The notes under the pieces were generated by a model. It had not been told where the DNA came from. It worked only from the letters and a program-made list of their open reading frames with translations, and did no database searches. The translations under genes were made by a program, and so were the position numbers. Positions 33,626 to 42,541 of a stretch of DNA of 64,000 nt are shown here, in pieces; the first letter of the stretch is position 1; each line of letters begins with the position of its first letter. Source of the DNA: Pseudomonas sp. G.S.17 (GTDB lineage: Bacteria > Pseudomonadota > Gammaproteobacteria > Pseudomonadales > Pseudomonadaceae); assembly GCF_038096165.1 (NCBI RefSeq), contig NZ_CP151076.1, positions 3,531,501 to 3,595,500 of the forward strand. The letters are read 5' to 3'.

Positions 33626-34543
33626 TCAGTCCTGCTCGGAGTGATCAGTGAACAACGCCGTCCCTTCTCGCTTGAGCAAGTCGACGATGTAAGCAGCAGG
33701 CGGCGAAACGTAAGCTTCGCGGCGCATCACCAGGCCGAAACTGCGTTTCATGGTGGTTTCTGCAAGCGGGACTTCACGCAACGTTGCGCCGATCTTGCCG
33801 ACCCCCAGGTTATGCCTGGAAATGAAGCTCAACAGCGGCGTATGAGCGATCAGTCGCGGCATCATATTGATGGAGTTGGTTTGAATCTGGATCTGCGGCA
33901 TATCCAGCTGATGATTGAAAAATGTGTTGTCCAGCCAGCGCCGCGTTGCCACGGTCGGCGCCGCCAACACCCAGCGCCAGTTGCACAGGTCGGCCATGCT
34001 GATCGGTTGTTTGAACAACGCATGGTCGACGCTGGCAACCACCACCACTTCGTCCTGCAACAATGCGAAGGTTTCGAACTGGGCGACATCCACCGCCGAT
34101 AACGGACAGATCAACAGGTCCAGTTGTCCCGTGCGCAATGCATTGAGCAGCATATCGTTCTGCCCGGTGACCAGCTCCAGGGTCAGGTCCGGCGCGGTCT
34201 CCAGCAACAGCGAAACCAGGCTGGGCAACAGGTATTCGGCGGCAGTCGGGCCGCAGCCAAGCCGCACATTGCCCACGGTGCCTTTGGCGAAATCCTGAAT
34301 TTCCCGACGGGTTTCCTGCACGCCCTGACGCAGATGTCGCGCCCGCATCAGAAGCAATTCACCTGCGGGCGTAAGGCGCATCCGACGGCCCTCGCGGAAA
34401 AACAACGCGGTACCGAGGGTTTGCTCCAGGCGCTGAACGCTTTTCGACAGCGCAGGCTGTGTGCGATGCAGCTTGTCACCGGCGCGACCGAGATTGCCCA
34501 GATCAGCGATGGTTTCGAAATAGTAGAGGTCGCGTAAATCCAT
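33626..34543 (-). CDS. LysR-family transcriptional regulator
   Basis: A 305-residue LysR regulator. The winged helix is at the start (LYYFETIADLGNLGRAGDKL; RTQPALSKSVQRLEQ), followed by the inducer-binding domain (VRLGCGPTAAEYLLPSLVSL). The ATG at 34541-34543 is used because the DNA-binding domain begins directly after it; the open frame extends further to 34684. It lies immediately upstream of the five-gene catabolic operon in the same orientation, and is the likely regulator of it. The inducer is unknown. Confidence 0.92.
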   Translation of the reverse strand: MDLRDLYYFETIADLGNLGRAGDKLHRTQPALSKSVQRLEQTLGTALFFREGRRMRLTPAGELLLMRARHLRQGVQETRREIQDFAKGTVGNVRLGCGPTAAEYLLPSLVSLLLETAPDLTLELVTGQNDMLLNALRTGQLDLLICPLSAVDVAQFETFALLQDEVVVVASVDHALFKQPISMADLCNWRWVLAAPTVATRRWLDNTFFNHQLDMPQIQIQTNSINMMPRLIAHTPLLSFISRHNLGVGKIGATLREVPLAETTMKRSFGLVMRREAYVSPPAAYIVDLLKREGTALFTDHSEQD

Positions 34544-34824
34544 CGAGACAAATTCCACTTTGGTTTGGGCAGCAAGCTTGATCCGTTGCCCATTGGGCGG
34601 ACCGGATGGCGTGTATTTCCTGAAGAGCATGTTACTCCGCAGGTTCAAATCAGTTATTGATCCTGTCATCGGGAACAACGGCACTCAGCGTCATTCAAAC
34701 AAACTGAGCTTGCGTAATTTGATACTGTGTCATCGGATTTTTCGACGCAAACGCATTTTGGTGATTTTCTGCTCGTTACTTGAGCCTGCTTCACCCGTCT
34801 CAAAAGCCTTCAAAGGGAAAAATT

Positions 34825-37083
34825 TTGACCGCTATCGACACTGAAGCATCGCTGCAAGCCGCTATCGATAATTGCGCTCGGGAACCTATTCGCATCCCGG
34901 GCAGCATCCAGCCTCAAGGCTTCCTGATCGTCATTGATGAAGCGGCGATGAAGATCGTCCAGATCAGCGAAAACATTGCGCAATGGCTGAATATCGAGCA
35001 GACATCCCTGTTGGATATGGAGCTGGATGCGCTCGTCGAGAATGGCTCAGCGTACGTGGCCCAGCTGGGTGAACTTGACGAAGATGCGTCGCAGCCCTGC
35101 CACGTTGGTGATGTCACTTTCCTTCAGGGCGATCAATCCGGCCACCCGGTCGCGATGATGCTCCATCGCAACGATGACGTGTTGATTGCCGAGTTTGAAC
35201 CTGCCGGCGACACGGCTTCCGCTCACGGCCGGCTGTATCCGTTGGTGCGTTCGTTCATCAGTCAGATGCGTGAAGACGAAAGCGTTGACGAACTGTGTAA
35301 TCGCTCTGTGTCCTTCATCAAGCGCATCACCGGCTTCGGGCGGGTCAACAGTTATCGATTCGATAAAGACGGCAACGGCGTGGTCAACGCCGAGCTGGCC
35401 AACGATGGCTACCCCAGCTATCTGGGCCTGTGCTTCCCGGCGTCGGACATTCCCCGCCAGGCGCGCGAGCTCTACTGCGCCAACCGCATCCGGATCATTG
35501 CCGACGCCAACTACGTGCCCTCCGCGATTATCCCGGCGATCAACCCCAGGACCCAGCGCCCTCTCGACTTGAGCTATGCGACCCTGCGCAGCGTTTCGCC
35601 CGTGCATCTGCAGTACATGCGCAACATGGGTACCGGGGCATCCATGTCCATCTCGATTGTGGTTGAGGGTGAACTGTGGGGGCTGATTTCCTGCCACAAC
35701 TCAGAACCCCGCTCTGTCAGCTTTCAGACCCGCTCGGCCTGCGAACTGCTGGGCAGGGTGCTGTCATTGCAGGTGGAAACCAAGGAGGCTCACCTGCGCA
35801 ATCAGCGCATGCTGGGCCTGCGAAGAGACATCGTCCAGATGTTGGCGGCAATGGCCGATCAGGACAGCGTGTTCAACGGGCTCAAAGCCCTGCCTGATAC
35901 GTTTATCCGTTTTGTCGGTGCCACCGGCGCGGCGGTCGTCTCTGATAACGAATGCGACCTGTACGGCCAGACACCGCCGGAAGGACAGGTTCGGGCGCTC
36001 GCCGCCTGGCTGACCAAACGCAATGGAGCGGATGTCTTTCACACCGACAATGTCGGGGTGGAAATTCCGCAGTTGCCCGGGCTGGCCAAATCCGTGAGCG
36101 GCGTTTTGTCCGTATCCATCTCCGTGCTGCATTCGAACTTCCTGATCTGGTTCAAATGCGAGCAGGCCCGTACCGTTCATTGGGCGGGAAGACCAGAAAA
36201 AGCCATTGATCAAAGCGGCTCGTTAAGTCCCCGTCAGAGCTTTGATCTCTGGAAACAAAAGGTCGAAGGCTTCTCCACGAGCTGGGACGCAACCGAACTG
36301 GAAGGTGTCGCCGAACTACGCCTTGCTGTGCTCGGAATTGTCTTGCGCAAGGCGGAGGAAATGGCCCAGCTGACCATCGAGCTCAAGCGCAGCAACAAAG
36401 AGCTTGAAGCGTTCTCCTACAGCGTTTCCCATGACTTGCGCGCCCCGCTGCGCCACATTGCCGGCTATGCCGAGTTGCTCACGGACATGGAGCAGGGAAA
36501 CCTCACCGAACGTGGCCAGCGTTTCCTGGGCACCATCGGCGAGTCAGCAAAATTTGCCGGGACGCTGGTGGACAACCTGCTCAGTTTTTCCCAAATGGGC
36601 AGATCGGCAATGCGTCAGTCAGAGGTCGATCTGACCGCCATGGTCGAGTCGATCCGGACTGAAATGCAACCTGACTACGAAGGCCGGACGATCGAGTGGG
36701 TGGTTCGGGACCTGCCGGTCATCATTGCCGACCCTGCGTTCCTGCACCTGGCGATGCGCAACCTTATCGCCAACGCCATCAAGTACACCCGCACCAAAAC
36801 GAACGCCGTCATCGAGATCGACGCCTTCAAACGCGACAACGTTGTCGAGGTCAGCATCCGTGATAACGGCGTGGGCTTTGACATGCAATACGCAGACAAA
36901 CTGTTCGGGGTCTTCCAGCGCCTGCACCGGATGGAGGAATTTGAAGGCACTGGCATCGGCCTGGCCAATGTCCGGCGGATTATCGAGCGTCATGGCGGCA
37001 CCGTCCGGGCGCAAGGCGTGCTCAACCAGGGCGCGGTCTTCTCCTTCACCCTACCCATTCAAACCCTGAGTCCAGTTGCCTGA
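34825..37083 (+). CDS. bphP: Bacteriophytochrome histidine kinase
   Basis: A 752-residue photoreceptor kinase. Order: PAS with the biliverdin-binding cysteine (Cys17, AAIDNCAREPIRIPGSIQ), GAF with the DIP motif (FPASDIPRQARELY) and the chromophore histidines (SVSPVHLQYMRN; LWGLISCHNSEP), PHY with the tongue motif PRQSFDLWK, then HisKA (YSVSHDLRAPLRHIAGYAEL) and HATPase. The start is TTG at 34825 behind AAAGGG. The otherwise invariant PHG after the PAS knot is PQG. No heme oxygenase gene is next to it, so biliverdin must come from elsewhere. Phosphotransfer partners are probably the next two genes. Confidence 0.95.
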   Translation: MTAIDTEASLQAAIDNCAREPIRIPGSIQPQGFLIVIDEAAMKIVQISENIAQWLNIEQTSLLDMELDALVENGSAYVAQLGELDEDASQPCHVGDVTFLQGDQSGHPVAMMLHRNDDVLIAEFEPAGDTASAHGRLYPLVRSFISQMREDESVDELCNRSVSFIKRITGFGRVNSYRFDKDGNGVVNAELANDGYPSYLGLCFPASDIPRQARELYCANRIRIIADANYVPSAIIPAINPRTQRPLDLSYATLRSVSPVHLQYMRNMGTGASMSISIVVEGELWGLISCHNSEPRSVSFQTRSACELLGRVLSLQVETKEAHLRNQRMLGLRRDIVQMLAAMADQDSVFNGLKALPDTFIRFVGATGAAVVSDNECDLYGQTPPEGQVRALAAWLTKRNGADVFHTDNVGVEIPQLPGLAKSVSGVLSVSISVLHSNFLIWFKCEQARTVHWAGRPEKAIDQSGSLSPRQSFDLWKQKVEGFSTSWDATELEGVAELRLAVLGIVLRKAEEMAQLTIELKRSNKELEAFSYSVSHDLRAPLRHIAGYAELLTDMEQGNLTERGQRFLGTIGESAKFAGTLVDNLLSFSQMGRSAMRQSEVDLTAMVESIRTEMQPDYEGRTIEWVVRDLPVIIADPAFLHLAMRNLIANAIKYTRTKTNAVIEIDAFKRDNVVEVSIRDNGVGFDMQYADKLFGVFQRLHRMEEFEGTGIGLANVRRIIERHGGTVRAQGVLNQGAVFSFTLPIQTLSPVA

Positions 37084-37099
37084 TTGAGGAACAAACGTG

Positions 37100-37561
37100 A
37101 TGCTCAAACCCATATTGCTGGTCGAGGACAATCCCCACGATCTGGAGCTGACCCTGATCGCTCTGGAACGCAGCCAGCTCGCCAATGAAGTGATCGTCGT
37201 TCGTGACGGCGCGGACGCGCTTGATTACTTGTTCCGCCGCAATGCCTACGCGCAAAGGCTCGACGGCAATCCCGCAGTACTGCTGCTGGATCTGAAATTG
37301 CCCAAAGTCGATGGGCTGCAAGTGCTGGAAGCCGTTCGCCAGTCGGAAGAGCTGCGCAGCATTCCCATTGTCATGCTGACCTCGTCCCGTGAAGAGCCTG
37401 ATTTGTCGCGCGCCTATCAACTGGGCGTCAACGCCTACGTCGTCAAGCCTGTGGAGTTCAAGGAGTTCGTCAGCGCCATTTCCGATCTGGGTATTTTCTG
37501 GGCCGTACTGAACGAGCCGCCACCCGGATCGGTCAGAGCTCAACGTCGTCCCGGTTCCTGA
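37100..37561 (+). CDS. Rcp1-like single-domain response regulator
   Basis: A 153-residue receiver protein of the kind paired with phytochrome kinases (Rcp1). Acidic pocket ILLVEDNPHDLEL, phospho-aspartate in VLLLDLKLPKVDG, switch MLTSSREEPD and lysine in AYVVKPVEFKEF. No output domain. A GTG one codon upstream is also possible; the GAGGA site fits either. It follows the phytochrome by 16 bases and probably receives its phosphate, and may pass it to the hybrid kinase by contact. Confidence 0.93.
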   Translation: MLKPILLVEDNPHDLELTLIALERSQLANEVIVVRDGADALDYLFRRNAYAQRLDGNPAVLLLDLKLPKVDGLQVLEAVRQSEELRSIPIVMLTSSREEPDLSRAYQLGVNAYVVKPVEFKEFVSAISDLGIFWAVLNEPPPGSVRAQRRPGS

Positions 37562-37588
37562 CCCTTATTGATAAGCGCAGTCGACTTA

Positions 37589-39967
37589 ATGCCATTGAAT
37601 GCACTGAGAATCCTCCTGATTGAAGACAGCCCGCACGATGCGGAGCTGGCACTTCTGGCATTGGAAGCCAGCGGCATCGAAGTTGACTCAACTCTGGTTC
37701 ACAACCACCACGGCGCGGCTCAAGCCCTGAGCCAACAGGTATTTGACGTCGTTCTGTGCGACTTCCTGCTGCCGGGTTCCTCCGGCGCAGACGTGCTGAA
37801 AATCGCCCAGCAGCTGACCCCCAAGACCCCTTTCATTTTTCTGTCAGGGATTTTCGGTGAGCAGCAGGCAGTGGAAATGATGCGTCTGGGGGCGGTGGAT
37901 TACGTCCTCAAGCAAAACCTGAAGATGCTGCCCAAGGCCGTCAAGCGGGCTGTCTCCGAGGTCCGCGAACGCGCACAACGCAAGGCCGCCGAGTCGGCGC
38001 TGCAAGACGTTGAAGTACGTGCCCGGTTGGCCATCGAGGCGGCAATGATGGGCGTCTGGGAGCTTGAACCGTTGACCGGGCGGGTGCTGTGGGATGAACG
38101 CTGCAACGCCTTGTACGAAATACTCCCCAACAGCCCCGTCGACCTGCCGTTTCTTCTGGCCCGCTGTCATCCGGATGATCGAGCGCAGCTTGAGCTGAAA
38201 ATCAACGAGGCCATGTCAAAGGAAGCCGACTACCAGATTGAATACCGGGCGCTGATGCCGAGTGGTCGATCACGCTGGTTGTTTTCCAATGGACGCTCGG
38301 TGTTTGAAAATGGCCAATGTGTACGCTTCACGGGTGTGATGCAGGACATCAGCGAGCGTAAGCAGGCGACCAGGGAACTGGTGGAACTCAACAAAGCGCT
38401 GGGCGCACGCGTTGAACTGCGAACCCGTGAGCGCGACCGCACCTGGGAGTTGTCCCGGGAGTTGCTGGCCGTGTTGCAGCTCGACATGACGCCCATATCG
38501 TTCAACCCGGCGTGGGAAGCGGCTTTGGGCTGGTCCAATCAGCAGATCAGCCAGATGCGCCTGTGGGAATTGATCCACCCGCTGGATCTTGACGCCACAG
38601 TCGCAGAAGTCGCGAGCATTGCACGCGGCAATATCTCGACCCGCTTCGTCAATCGCATGAAGCACCGCTCCGGTGACTATCGCTGGCTCTCCTGGACAAT
38701 CGTACCCGAGGACGGACTGATGTATGCCGCCGTTCGCGATATCACCGAAGAACGCGCGGTAATAGATGAACTTGCCGCTGCCAACAAACTGCTTCGCGCG
38801 CAAATCAGCGAGAAAGAGCGCATAGAAGCCGACCTGCAGCAGATGCAGCGGCTTGAAGTGGTCGGCCAATTGACGGCTGGCGTGGCCCACGATTTCAACA
38901 ACCTGCTGACCGTGATCCTGACCAGCACCGCCTTCGCTATCCGCGATATCGAACGCGGCACACTGGACAAGACCATCAACCGTTTGCAGAACGTCAAGGA
39001 TGCCGGGGAACGCGGCGCACGGCTCACCGCTCAGTTGCTCTCGTTTTCGCGCCGGCAACGGTTGCAGCCTGCGGCGATCAGCCTGAACGACACGATCCGC
39101 AGCATGGGGACTCTGCTGGTCCGTGCATTGGGAGGCAGCGTCTGGATTGAAACCGATCTGGCCACCGACCTCTGGTACGCCATGGGTGACCCGACGCAGA
39201 CTGAAATGATCATCCTCAACCTTGCCATCAACGCGCGCGATGCGATGGCAAAAGGTGGTCCCCTGTCCTTCTCGACCTTCAACGCAGAAATCACCAGGCC
39301 TGCAGTGCGCCCCGAGGATCCGGAACCGGGTAAGTATGCGGTTCTGGCCATCAGCGATTCGGGGAGCGGGATGAGTGCGCAGACGTTGAAGCGCGCATTC
39401 GAGCCGTTCTACACCACCAAGGATGTCGGTAAAGGCTCAGGGCTGGGCCTGGCCCAAGTGTTCGGATTCGCCAAGCAGTCAGGCGGCGGCGTCATGATCG
39501 AGAGTGAACTGGGCGTGGGTACCAAGGTGATGGTCTATCTGCCCAGTGTGGCCAAACCTGAGACCCTGCCGAAAGAAATCCCGGCAGAGCCAGATCCCGC
39601 ACACGAAGCCGGTTCGCACACCATTCTTCTGGTCGACGACGACCCTGACGTCCGCTCCGTTACCGTGCAGATGCTTGATTCCATGGGTTACACCGTGAAA
39701 CAGGCGCAGGACGGCGTCGAGGCTCTGGAAATGCTCAATCATTCCATCGATCTGGTGCTGACCGATTTCGCCATGCCTGGCATGACAGGTGGTGAGCTGG
39801 CCGCACTGATCTATGAAAACCATCCGGAAATACCGGTGCTTTTCGTGACCGGCTATGCCGATACCGATGTGCTGGGTCTGGAAGGCTCGCTGGTAGTACA
39901 AAAGCCGTTCAACGAAAGCGATCTGCAGGCCAAGCTGCATAAAGTGTTGAGCAACAGCAAACGTTAA
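37589..39967 (+). CDS. Hybrid histidine kinase, REC-PAS-PAS-HisKA-HATPase-REC
   Basis: A 792-residue cytoplasmic sensor kinase without membrane segments. An N-terminal receiver (ILLIEDSPHDAELALLALEA; VVLCDFLLPGSSG) is followed by PAS domains (about 135-265 and 290-400), a HisKA box (GQLTAGVAHDFNNLLTVI), an ATPase domain with GKGSGLGLAQVFGFAK, and a C-terminal receiver (ILLVDDDPDVRSV; VLTDFAMPGMTGG). The ATG at 37589 is preferred to an upstream TTG. It lies 27 bases after the receiver gene and belongs to the phytochrome operon, so it likely couples light input to further signals. Confidence 0.94.
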   Translation: MPLNALRILLIEDSPHDAELALLALEASGIEVDSTLVHNHHGAAQALSQQVFDVVLCDFLLPGSSGADVLKIAQQLTPKTPFIFLSGIFGEQQAVEMMRLGAVDYVLKQNLKMLPKAVKRAVSEVRERAQRKAAESALQDVEVRARLAIEAAMMGVWELEPLTGRVLWDERCNALYEILPNSPVDLPFLLARCHPDDRAQLELKINEAMSKEADYQIEYRALMPSGRSRWLFSNGRSVFENGQCVRFTGVMQDISERKQATRELVELNKALGARVELRTRERDRTWELSRELLAVLQLDMTPISFNPAWEAALGWSNQQISQMRLWELIHPLDLDATVAEVASIARGNISTRFVNRMKHRSGDYRWLSWTIVPEDGLMYAAVRDITEERAVIDELAAANKLLRAQISEKERIEADLQQMQRLEVVGQLTAGVAHDFNNLLTVILTSTAFAIRDIERGTLDKTINRLQNVKDAGERGARLTAQLLSFSRRQRLQPAAISLNDTIRSMGTLLVRALGGSVWIETDLATDLWYAMGDPTQTEMIILNLAINARDAMAKGGPLSFSTFNAEITRPAVRPEDPEPGKYAVLAISDSGSGMSAQTLKRAFEPFYTTKDVGKGSGLGLAQVFGFAKQSGGGVMIESELGVGTKVMVYLPSVAKPETLPKEIPAEPDPAHEAGSHTILLVDDDPDVRSVTVQMLDSMGYTVKQAQDGVEALEMLNHSIDLVLTDFAMPGMTGGELAALIYENHPEIPVLFVTGYADTDVLGLEGSLVVQKPFNESDLQAKLHKVLSNSKR

Positions 39968-39995
39968 CGCCGGAGTCGCACAACAGACCGGCCGG

Positions 39996-40148
39996 TCAAG
40001 GCTCGACAGGCTCAGAGGTCCCGTTCGCCCAGTCCCGAACCGTTTGAGCGAACAGCCGCAACGCCATCAGGGGATGACGATTGGCGGGGTAATACAGGCA
40101 GAGTCCTGAATAATTAATGACAGCAGCAAACTCGGGCACCTGGTCGCG
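39996..40148 (-). pseudogene. C-terminal relic of a LysR-family regulator
   Basis: The minus frame reads AAVINYSGLCLYYPANRHPL and MALRLFAQTVRDWANG to a stop at 39996. The LCLYYPxNRH plus final helix is the usual end of LysR inducer-binding domains. About 45 residues remain; upstream (40149-40302) nothing further of the gene is recognisable. It is one of several relics of regulators in the window. Confidence 0.65.
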
Positions 40149-40302
40149 CTCGCCCGACGAGGCGATACATTTAGTAATCATTTGGTCCACTGCGCAAGAC
40201 GCATGTCATCTCCGCGAGCAGGCGCGGTTTGACGAGATAGCAGATACCCATGCATGCCCGCGCAGGCCACCTTCGTACCGAAAGCGGCCGCTTTACTTGC
40301 GC

Positions 40303-40977
40303 TCAGTACGGGCTGTGCAACTTGTAGCCCACCCCGTGATGGGTGTGCAGCAGAGGTATGTCAAAAGACTTATCGATCGCCTTGCGCAGCAGGTAGATAT
40401 TACTGCGCAAACTATCGGTATCCGGAGTATTGGTACCCCAGATCGCTTCTTCAAGTTCCTTTCGTTTTACCACCAAAGGACTTTTGCGCATCAGCAATTC
40501 GAGAAATACCAGATTGGTCGGGTTCAGCTTGAGCAATTTGCCGCCACGACAGACTTCGAGAGAGTCCAGATCGTAGGTCAAGTCATGAACTTGAAGCATG
40601 CGATTACTTAACCCTGTTGAACGGCGGGCGACCGCTTCGACGCGAGCAAATAGTTCGGACAGGGCGAACGGCTTGACGATGTAGTCATCCGCACCCACTT
40701 TGAACCCGGCCAGCCGATCACTCAATTCATCCCGGGCTGTAAGCATCAGGATGGGAACCTGTTGCCTGGTATTTTCTCGCAGGTTTTTACACACCAGATT
40801 GCCATCCATGCCGGGCAGCATAAGGTCCAGTATGATGGCATCGAAGTTGCCTGTTACTGCCAGATGTAACCCTGCCAAGCCGTCCAGGGCGCCGACAACT
40901 TCACAGCCTTTAAGTGTGAAGTATTCGGTTATATTGGCGAGAATATCCTTGTGATCTTCGATAACAAGTATTCGCAT
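40303..40977 (-). CDS. OmpR/PhoB-family response regulator, orphan
   Basis: A 224-residue response regulator. Receiver domain: MRILVIEDHKDILANI, phospho-Asp in AIILDLMLPGMDG, MLTARDELSDRL, and ADDYIVKPF. The winged-helix output domain follows (FLELLMRKSPLVVKRKELEE; IYLLRKAIDKSF; HTHHGVGYKL). The ATG at 40975-40977 has GAGGG upstream; the longer frame extends past it. No histidine kinase gene is adjacent. The partner may be one of the kinases elsewhere or lost. Confidence 0.93.
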   Translation of the reverse strand: MRILVIEDHKDILANITEYFTLKGCEVVGALDGLAGLHLAVTGNFDAIILDLMLPGMDGNLVCKNLRENTRQQVPILMLTARDELSDRLAGFKVGADDYIVKPFALSELFARVEAVARRSTGLSNRMLQVHDLTYDLDSLEVCRGGKLLKLNPTNLVFLELLMRKSPLVVKRKELEEAIWGTNTPDTDSLRSNIYLLRKAIDKSFDIPLLHTHHGVGYKLHSPY

Positions 40978-41062
40978 ATATCCCTCTTCATTATTATTCA
41001 AATGCGGCTCTGCCAACCCCTGTCGATAATCCGGACAAATACGTCTGATTGTCGAATTGACT

Positions 41063-41386
41063 TTATACGCAGCCATTCGAATCGGCCTGCAGGTAGCGTT
41101 GAACCAGACGCAGGCCCACCAGCGGTAGCCCGACACCCGCAACAAACACGCTCCACACAATGCTTTCGAGGCCAAACGCAATCAACGCTGTGCCCACGAA
41201 CGCTGCCGGCAATACCGGAAACAGCGCTAGACAAATCAACAATGCGTGAGGACCCAACAATTTTTTTAGTCGGCCTTTCGCGTTGAAGATGCAGACTATC
41301 CAGAGCAAAGCCCAAACACCGATGCTCACTAAATAAAGGGCTAGATGAAGTAGATCCCCCACCATTCCATACCCATGCATATCCAT
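41063..41386 (-). CDS. Small membrane protein, unassigned
   Basis: A 107-residue protein with three or so hydrophobic helices (about 10-33, 45-65 and 70-90) and a cysteine near its end. It precedes the orphan response regulator (86 bases) in the same orientation and could be transcribed with it. No family is recognised. The composition looks native. Another nested start in the same frame extends it; ATG at 41384-41386 is used. Confidence 0.6.
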   Translation of the reverse strand: MDMHGYGMVGDLLHLALYLVSIGVWALLWIVCIFNAKGRLKKLLGPHALLICLALFPVLPAAFVGTALIAFGLESIVWSVFVAGVGLPLVGLRLVQRYLQADSNGCV

Positions 41387-41686
41387 TCCTCCATACCCGC
41401 TTACGGCTTAATCCTTGAATCTGTAGACGGTTGCCTGCGTAGCGTACTCCATTTCCGGACAGTAAATGCGCAGCAATCCGTTGCAGGCAGCCGCGCCTGC
41501 CAATGATCACTGTTTAGTTGGCGTTTAAACGACAGTGAACTAGTGAACAGCTGCAGGAAAAAAACCAACTGCAGCACTCGTAGCGTTTGGCTGTAGACAG
41601 CCGTGTTTACGGTGAGAAGAGCTAATACTCAGGCAAAACTGCACAGCCCCAGGCTCGAAGGGGGAATCGAGCCCGGAGCGTTTAAA
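41387..41686. other. Intergenic region with hairpin near its right end
   Basis: No gene is visible. It contains AT-rich short stretches (about 41520-41550, with GTTTAAAC) and a stem-loop at 41652-41673. Confidence 0.4.
41652..41673 (-). terminator. Possible terminator of the alcohol-dehydrogenase pseudogene
   Basis: GGCTCGA (41652-41658) pairs with TCGAGCC (41667-41673) around an 8-base loop. On the minus strand it follows the stop at 41687, with only a short T-run further on. The stem sequence matches that of the hairpin at 10318-10340. Confidence 0.4.
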
Positions 41687-42456
41687 TCAGGCTGCCGCAG
41701 CCTCTTTTTTGAGGCTGTTCATGGCAATCACGAATCGGTACTTCACATCACCTTTGAGCATGCGCTCGTAAGCTTCGTTGATGTTCTGGATGTCGATCAT
41801 CTCGATATCCGAAACGATTCCGTGTTTAGCGCAGAAATCCAGCATGTCCTGGGTTTCCTGAATGCCACCGATCAACGAACCGGCCAGGCTACGCCGCTTG
41901 AAGATCAGGTTGAACACAGTCGGCGATGGGTGTGGGCTGTCAGGCGCACCGACGAGGGTCATGGTGCCATCGCGCTTGAGCAGCGAGAGAAACCCGTCGA
42001 GATTATGCGGTGCGGCCACAGTGTTGAGAATGAAATCCAGGCTGTTGGCGAATTTCGCCATTTCATCCGGATTCTGCGACACCACGACTTCATCGGCACC
42101 CAGACGCAGGCCGTCTTCGCGCTTGTCAGGCGAGCTGGTGAACAGCACCACATGCGCGCCCATGGCGTGAGCGATCTTGACGGCCATGTGCCCCAGACCA
42201 CCCAGACCGACAACACCGACTTTCTGGCCTGGCTCGACGTTGCCGCCAACTGCGGTTACGCAACCGACAACTTCATGACCGGGAACCGACGGGTAAAGGG
42301 TGTTCTGCCACTCATTGCGCACGGTGTGCAGGTCGGAATGGCACACCCCGCAATAGAGAATCTCGATCTGCACATCGTCGGCGCTCGACGTTCGAAGGTG
42401 AACGCCTTGAGCGATTCTTTGGGAATCTGCGCTGCTTAGCTATAAGGCTTGGCCAT
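41687..42456 (-). pseudogene. Zinc alcohol dehydrogenase (YahK/AdhC-type), triply broken
   Basis: The gene starts ATG at 42454-42456 behind AAGAGG and reads MAKPYS, then TAA, then AAQIPKESLKAFTFERRAP, then a one-base frame change, then QIEILYCGVCHSDLHTVRNE and so on to the stop at 41687. After VTAVGGNV the protein jumps straight to EPGQKVGVVGLGGLGHMAVK. Family members have about 110-120 more residues there, with four structural zinc cysteines, a catalytic zinc ligand and the substrate pocket. So it holds a nonsense codon at position 7, a frameshift and an in-frame internal deletion. Related enzymes reduce aldehydes with NADPH. Confidence 0.88.
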
Positions 42457-42541
42457 TGCAATCACCTCTTGATAGACGTTGAGTACTAGCTGACCAGCAT
42501 AGCGGCTCAATCGTTTAAGTGAATGACAGCCCGATCCCCGA

